A stretch of 64,000 bases of DNA from the NCBI GenBank assembly GCA_051208045.1, contig JBPJFY010000010.1, positions 1 to 64,000 of the forward strand, in the 5' to 3' direction. This stretch comes from LZORAL124-50-18 sp051208045 (GTDB lineage Bacteria > Pseudomonadota > Gammaproteobacteria > Pseudomonadales > Oleiphilaceae). The translations under genes were made by a program, and so were the position numbers. This document shows, piece by piece, positions 60,298-64,000 of this stretch. Position 1 is the stretch's first letter; the number at the start of each line of letters is the position of its first letter. The notes beneath the pieces were generated by a model. The model saw only the letters and a list, made by a program, of their open reading frames with translations. It was not told where the DNA came from and searched no databases.

Positions 60298-60384
60298 TGG
60301 TGCCCGGGGCCGGAATCGAACCGGCACGGTGTTGCCACCGAGGGATTTTAAGTCCCTTGCGTCTACCAATTTCGCCACCCGGGC
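60298..60384 (-). tRNA. tRNA-Leu (UAA)
   Basis: This is an 87-base tRNA gene with encoded CCA. On the minus strand it starts GCCCGGGTGGCGAAATTGG and ends GGCACCA; the 7-bp acceptor stem pairs GCCCGGG with CCCGGGC. The anticodon loop is CTTAAAA with anticodon TAA (60348-60350), and it has the long variable arm of class II tRNAs and a TTCGATT T-loop. It closely matches the E. coli UUA/UUG-reading leucine tRNA pattern. Confidence 0.97.
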
Positions 60385-60431
60385 ATCGAGCAGCAGAGAT
60401 AAGAAGCGTTTCGCCTCTTGAAGAGCGCGTG

Positions 60432-60460
60432 ATTCTAATATTAAAACGCTGAAGATTCAA
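60432..60460 (-). promoter_or_regulatory. Promoter of tRNA-Leu
   Basis: On the minus strand TTGAAT (60455-60460) and TAGAAT (60432-60437) are separated by 17 bases. The sequence after the -10 (CACGCGC) is GC-rich like the discriminator of stringently controlled stable-RNA promoters. The leader would be about 40 bases. Confidence 0.7.
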
Positions 60461-60619
60461 CAATTACTATACTATTGAACCGGTTAACATAGTAGGCGAT
60501 ACCTCTCCCGCATTTCCAGACTTTCACGGTTGCGAAGATTCACCAAAGCCGCTTCAATAGAGGTAAGCAAAGGATAAATAACCTGGCCAGCCATAGGCCA
60601 CATACCGAGGTGAGGGATT

Positions 60620-60859
60620 ATGAAAAGAAGTGTATTGGAAAATATTTTTGACGGTTTGTCTTCCGCACTGGTTTACGTGCTTGCTGCGTTCGCTTGGCTG
60701 GGCTCCATCTATGCCCTGGCTGCATTCAATTATGATCAAGCTGCTACCATCTGGCCGCTGTTACTTGCTTGCGGACTGCTCGCAGTGAGCGTTCCGGTCG
60801 GCGTCCTGTATTCAATGTTTGGTGGTGCGAAACACAAACGTTCTGCGAGTGTGTTCTAA
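60620..60859 (+). CDS. Small hypothetical membrane protein, 79 aa
   Basis: This protein has two transmembrane helices (about 15-37, ALVYVLAAFAWLGSIYALAAF, and 45-66, IWPLLLACGLLAVSVPVGVLY) with a basic C-terminus (GGAKHKRSASVF). No family is recognised. It ends just before a clear terminator hairpin and is convergent with ugd. The good Shine-Dalgarno (GAGG) at 60610-60613 supports it as a real gene. Confidence 0.6.
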   Translation: MKRSVLENIFDGLSSALVYVLAAFAWLGSIYALAAFNYDQAATIWPLLLACGLLAVSVPVGVLYSMFGGAKHKRSASVF

Positions 60860-60877
60860 CGCGACCTCCTGAATGTT

Positions 60878-60909
60878 CAAGCCATGCCTATCGGCGCATG
60901 GCTTGTTTC
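60878..60909 (+). terminator. Terminator hairpin between the small membrane protein gene and ugd
   Basis: CAAGCCATGC (60878-60887) pairs with GCATGGCTTG (60896-60905), an 8-base loop between, followed by TTTC. A 10-bp stem. Confidence 0.7.
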
Positions 60910-60924
60910 ACAATTGAACGACAA

Positions 60925-62268
60925 TCAGAAAACGGGTGTTACGCTCTCCCCCCGCCCGATAGCATAATACTTAAAGCCTTTTTTCTTCATCAGGCGAGGA
61001 TCATAAAGATTCCTGCCATCAATGATTACCCTGCTCTTCAACTTGCTTTGAATCAACTCAAAGTCGGGGGCTCTGAACTGTGACCATTCGGTGCATATGA
61101 TCAATGCGTCGCATTCACTCAAACAAGCCTCCTTTGTACCCATGAGCATGAGGTCGTCGCGCTCACCGTAGATGCGCTGGCATTCGCTCATGGCCTCGGG
61201 ATCATAGGCTTTGACCTTAGCACCGGCCTTCCACAAAGACTCCATCAATACGCGACTGGATGCTTCCCGCATGTCATCAGTTTGTGGCTTAAACGAGAGC
61301 CCCCAAACAGCAAACTGCATACCTTGCAGTGATGTGCCAAATTCCGTACATACGTGCTGAAACAGCTTGTGTTTTTGATTGTTATTGACCTTTTCCACCG
61401 CTTCTAAAATGGATGGCGTGTATTCGATATCATTGGCCGTGCGAATTAGCGCCTGTACATCCTTTGGAAAGCATGAGCCGCCGTATCCGCACCCTGGATA
61501 GATGAACTGGTAACCTATTCTTGCATCAGAACCAATACCATGTCGCACCATTTCAATGTCTGCGCCGAGCTTTTCAGCAAGATTGGCCATTTCGTTCATA
61601 AAAGAAATCTTCGTCGCTAACATGCAATTTGCCGCGTACTTAGTGAGCTCCGCCGAACGAACATCCATAAAAATTATTTTGTCATGATTACGTGAAAACG
61701 GTGCATACAGTTCACGCATCAAATCTTTTACGTCTTCACTCGCCGTTCCCACTACGATTCGATCTGGACGCATGCAGTCATTTACCGCGGCGCCTTCTTT
61801 CAAGAATTCCGGATTGGAAACCACGTCAAATGCAATAGTCTCATTCCGCTGCTGAAGCACTTCCAGAATTTTCGCCTGAACTTTGTCAGCGGTACCAACC
61901 GGTACTGTTGACTTGTTAATCACCACCTTGTATTCCTGCATGTGTGTGGCGATGGTTTCTGCTACTTTTAACACATATTGCAGGTCTGCAGAGCCATTTT
62001 CATCTGGAGGTGTGCCAACCGCTATGAATACGAGCTTTCCGTGCTGAATGCCTTCTTCCGCGACAGTTGTGAAACTTAGGCGACCGGCGTTATAGTTTTC
62101 CTGAACCAATGGTGTTAATCCAGGTTCATAAATCGGAATAATGCCTTTTTTTAAGTTCTCGACCTTGCTTTGATCCACATCGACACATACAACATCATGG
62201 CCAACTTGAGCCAAAACTGCTGCCTGAACCAGTCCGACATATCCAATACCAAAAACTGTGACTTTCAA
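60925..62268 (-). CDS. ugd: UDP-glucose 6-dehydrogenase
   Basis: This 447-residue enzyme oxidises UDP-glucose to UDP-glucuronate with two NAD+. The N-terminal Rossmann motif is FGIGYVGLVQAAVLAQVGH. The catalytic cysteine is Cys266 in GCGYGGSCFPKD, and Lys209/Lys220-type motifs (ELTKYAANCMLATKISFMNE) are present. The C-terminal UDP-binding domain (about 310-435) includes FKPQTDDMREASS. UDP-glucuronate is a precursor for uronic-acid polysaccharides. It follows the heparinase-like gene by 65 bases on the same strand, so the two may belong to one polysaccharide locus continuing past the window. Confidence 0.95.
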   Translation of the reverse strand: MKVTVFGIGYVGLVQAAVLAQVGHDVVCVDVDQSKVENLKKGIIPIYEPGLTPLVQENYNAGRLSFTTVAEEGIQHGKLVFIAVGTPPDENGSADLQYVLKVAETIATHMQEYKVVINKSTVPVGTADKVQAKILEVLQQRNETIAFDVVSNPEFLKEGAAVNDCMRPDRIVVGTASEDVKDLMRELYAPFSRNHDKIIFMDVRSAELTKYAANCMLATKISFMNEMANLAEKLGADIEMVRHGIGSDARIGYQFIYPGCGYGGSCFPKDVQALIRTANDIEYTPSILEAVEKVNNNQKHKLFQHVCTEFGTSLQGMQFAVWGLSFKPQTDDMREASSRVLMESLWKAGAKVKAYDPEAMSECQRIYGERDDLMLMGTKEACLSECDALIICTEWSQFRAPDFELIQSKLKSRVIIDGRNLYDPRLMKKKGFKYYAIGRGESVTPVF

Positions 62269-62333
62269 ATCCTATCTCCTAGAGTTTTTTTTAATACTCG
62301 CGTTTATCCACAACATTATTCGTCTCCCAGATT

Positions 62334-64000
62334 CTAATCATCTCTTGTGTATAATTTTATTTCAGAAACCAACTTTATGCTTGAATCTCCGCTAGATTGC
62401 ATATTGACCTGTAATTGCCATTTCGGATTGTCAAACCAAGGCCTCGTTGGAGACTCGGCAGGAATATTTAAAAATCCATGACCCTCTGGATCAGGAATCA
62501 AAAACTGTTTGCCATCCCCGCCAACCACTTGTATAGAAAGTGGCTGACTTGATAGAAAGCGAATTTCAGCCAATACTTCCCCGTTGCGGTATATTTTTGC
62601 TCTTGTGTTGTCCTTCTCTGAAAAAATGGGAGATTCGAGCGTATGAAACAGAAAGGTGATATTTGAGCTACGCCCAAAAGCCCGGATATCATCTGTAATT
62701 CGTAGCGTTTTTTGAGCCTTTTGATACTCAAATTGTCTAACGACTTTCTGATCGATTCCCTTACTTCCCTCTCCATCTCTACAAAGATCATATGCTTTGG
62801 TGATATTAGCACTAATTTTAACCGGTGCCCCCTCCCGACCTTGAGAGTTCGACATTAACTCCGAAAATTTAAGAAAGAGGCCTTTTTCCAGGTTTTGCCG
62901 CCAATGGTCTATGGATGTGATGCTGCTTCCCCCATCAAATACGGCCCGCTGATTTCCCGAAGGGTTTCCATTTCGAAGGATTCGTAAAATGGACCAGTCA
63001 CAATTCGGACGAATAAGGATGCTGTTTTTTGACACTGTTTGCCCTGAATATAGCCTTCTATTCTGTGATCGAAAGGAATCGTACACGCTGCCATCAACAA
63101 ATACAGGAAAGCGATTGAACACCGTAAAATGTCCAGCATCACTATGTTGGTGATGAGTAAATTGTTGGGATGCTCTGAGTTGAAAAAAAATTCCGTTTTC
63201 GTCCCAGCCATCCCTGATAACTACCTGGTTGTATGCTTCTTTACCAAACAATTCAACGTCAGGCAGTCCTGCAGCAGCTTCTTTTAATGTGTTTTGCTGG
63301 GCACTATTTTGGGTGTGAGGTTGTGCGTCGAATATGAAGGGAATCAACCACCGGTAGTTTTCGTGATAGGCCTCCTCTTTGTGGAGCGTTGTGAGGTATC
63401 GAGCATAAATCCTGAAAATTTCTTTGTCTGTAATTTTTGCAATTAAATCGATAACTTTTCGAGTTTCGTATTTTAGATCTACTCTGGGGCCTTCGTCTCC
63501 TATGGGGGATATTCTATTATCCGGCCGAGTCATATAAACGTGCCAAAGGCCGATCCGATGAACCAGCTGTTTAAGGTCTTGTTTTGTATGGATATCACCG
63601 TTGAGTTTTAAATGTAGAGAAACAGCGAGAAGAAAGGTCAGAGCTCTGTTGTTTATCCAATAATTGTAGCCTTCTGGCCAACCCTCTGTCAGTCTGATCG
63701 CAGCGACATTTTTCTTAAAGTGCTGTTCAGCTTGATGGAGTAACTCCTTTTGACCTCTGAACTTGGCCAAAAATACTGCCAGTAGGTAAGTCTCAGACGC
63801 TATAGAAAAACGTCCATGCCATAAAGACAGTTCGTTTCCTTCGAGTAAACTCAGGCAATGTAATAAACTCTCTTCAAGTTTGATTAGGGTTTCTGGAAAT
63901 TCAGTTAGCAACGAATTGAAGTGGTCGGAAAGTAGATCAAGATAAAGTGCGAGCAACCAGGAATTGTTTCGATTTCCTTCTTTTGAACAACTAACCACGT
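62334..64000 (-). CDS. Heparinase II/III-like protein (5' truncated by window end)
   Basis: This is the last 555 or so residues of a protein whose start lies beyond the window. It has an all-helical toroid N-terminal part (LLHCLSLLEGNELSLWHGRFS, GWPEGYNYWINNRALTFLLAVSLHL) and a C-terminal beta-sandwich with FTHHQHSDAGHFTVFNRFPVFVDGS, the Heparinase_II_III-like motif with the metal/active-site His pair. Such proteins cleave or modify acidic polysaccharides such as alginate, heparin-like or capsular glycans. It is upstream of ugd on the same strand, which supports a role in an exopolysaccharide locus. The activity on a specific polymer is unknown. Confidence 0.8.
   Translation of the reverse strand, partial: VVSCSKEGNRNNSWLLALYLDLLSDHFNSLLTEFPETLIKLEESLLHCLSLLEGNELSLWHGRFSIASETYLLAVFLAKFRGQKELLHQAEQHFKKNVAAIRLTEGWPEGYNYWINNRALTFLLAVSLHLKLNGDIHTKQDLKQLVHRIGLWHVYMTRPDNRISPIGDEGPRVDLKYETRKVIDLIAKITDKEIFRIYARYLTTLHKEEAYHENYRWLIPFIFDAQPHTQNSAQQNTLKEAAAGLPDVELFGKEAYNQVVIRDGWDENGIFFQLRASQQFTHHQHSDAGHFTVFNRFPVFVDGSVYDSFRSQNRRLYSGQTVSKNSILIRPNCDWSILRILRNGNPSGNQRAVFDGGSSITSIDHWRQNLEKGLFLKFSELMSNSQGREGAPVKISANITKAYDLCRDGEGSKGIDQKVVRQFEYQKAQKTLRITDDIRAFGRSSNITFLFHTLESPIFSEKDNTRAKIYRNGEVLAEIRFLSSQPLSIQVVGGDGKQFLIPDPEGHGFLNIPAESPTRPWFDNPKWQLQVNMQSSGDSSIKLVSEIKLYTRDD

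Noticed and set aside
1..64000. CRISPR arrays, insertion sequences, prophage genes and rRNA.
   Set aside because: No direct-repeat arrays, transposase or phage structural motifs, or rRNA sequence were seen anywhere in the window.

Overview
The window looks like chromosomal DNA of a free-living, probably marine, Gammaproteobacterium able to respire nitrate. The evidence is a complete narXL-narKGHJI locus with FNR/ANR-type boxes, a TRAP transporter, NhaA, a phasin, SohB and YebG homologues, PilZ and GGDEF/EAL proteins, and a gammaproteobacterial tRNA-Leu(UAA). No phage, IS element or CRISPR array was seen. The genus cannot be fixed from the sequence alone.

Layout. 1-1.5 kb: accessory DNA with a vapBC toxin-antitoxin pair, flanked by inverted 9-bp sequences resembling integron attC core sites, plus an orphan gene. 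1.7-10.2 kb: a large SLC5-type hybrid sensor kinase, an acyl-CoA ligase and a dctPQM TRAP transporter, together suggesting sensing, uptake and activation of an organic acid. 10.2-23.4 kb: nitrate respiration. Two small genes (DGC zinc-binding protein and an unknown) follow a near-consensus FNR box. Then come ppiC, narI, narJ, narH, narG and narK on the minus strand, and narXL on the plus strand, with FNR boxes in the narK/narX intergenic region. 23.5-30 kb: phasin, secreted and MBL-fold proteins, and modABC, which supplies molybdate for NarG.

30.3-42.5 kb is the most interesting part: a putative small-molecule selenium pathway. It holds an unknown methyltransferase translationally coupled to an oxidoreductase-SelD fusion, and a SenB-type selenosugar synthase. 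A five-gene operon follows, with a PhnD/PhnC/PhnE-like ABC importer of the putative selenium-oxyanion clade, an EgtB/SenA-family non-haem iron enzyme with its His triad, and a stand-alone methyltransferase matching the C-terminal domain of OvoA. A GlxA-type regulator is next. No EgtD (hercynine-forming methyltransferase) is visible. The gene set therefore points to selenation of histidine itself followed by ring N-methylation, giving an ovothiol-like selenium compound (ovoselenol type) rather than selenoneine.

42.6-54.4 kb: NhaA, SohB, an SCP2 protein, YebG, a His-rich secreted protein and an atypical Hsp70 locus (DUF2760 protein plus two divergent Hsp70s). 54.5-64 kb: two paralogous PilZ-like proteins, a histone-H1-like HhH protein, a GGDEF/EAL protein, tRNA-Leu, UDP-glucose dehydrogenase and a truncated heparinase II/III-like protein that likely belongs to a polysaccharide locus beyond the window.
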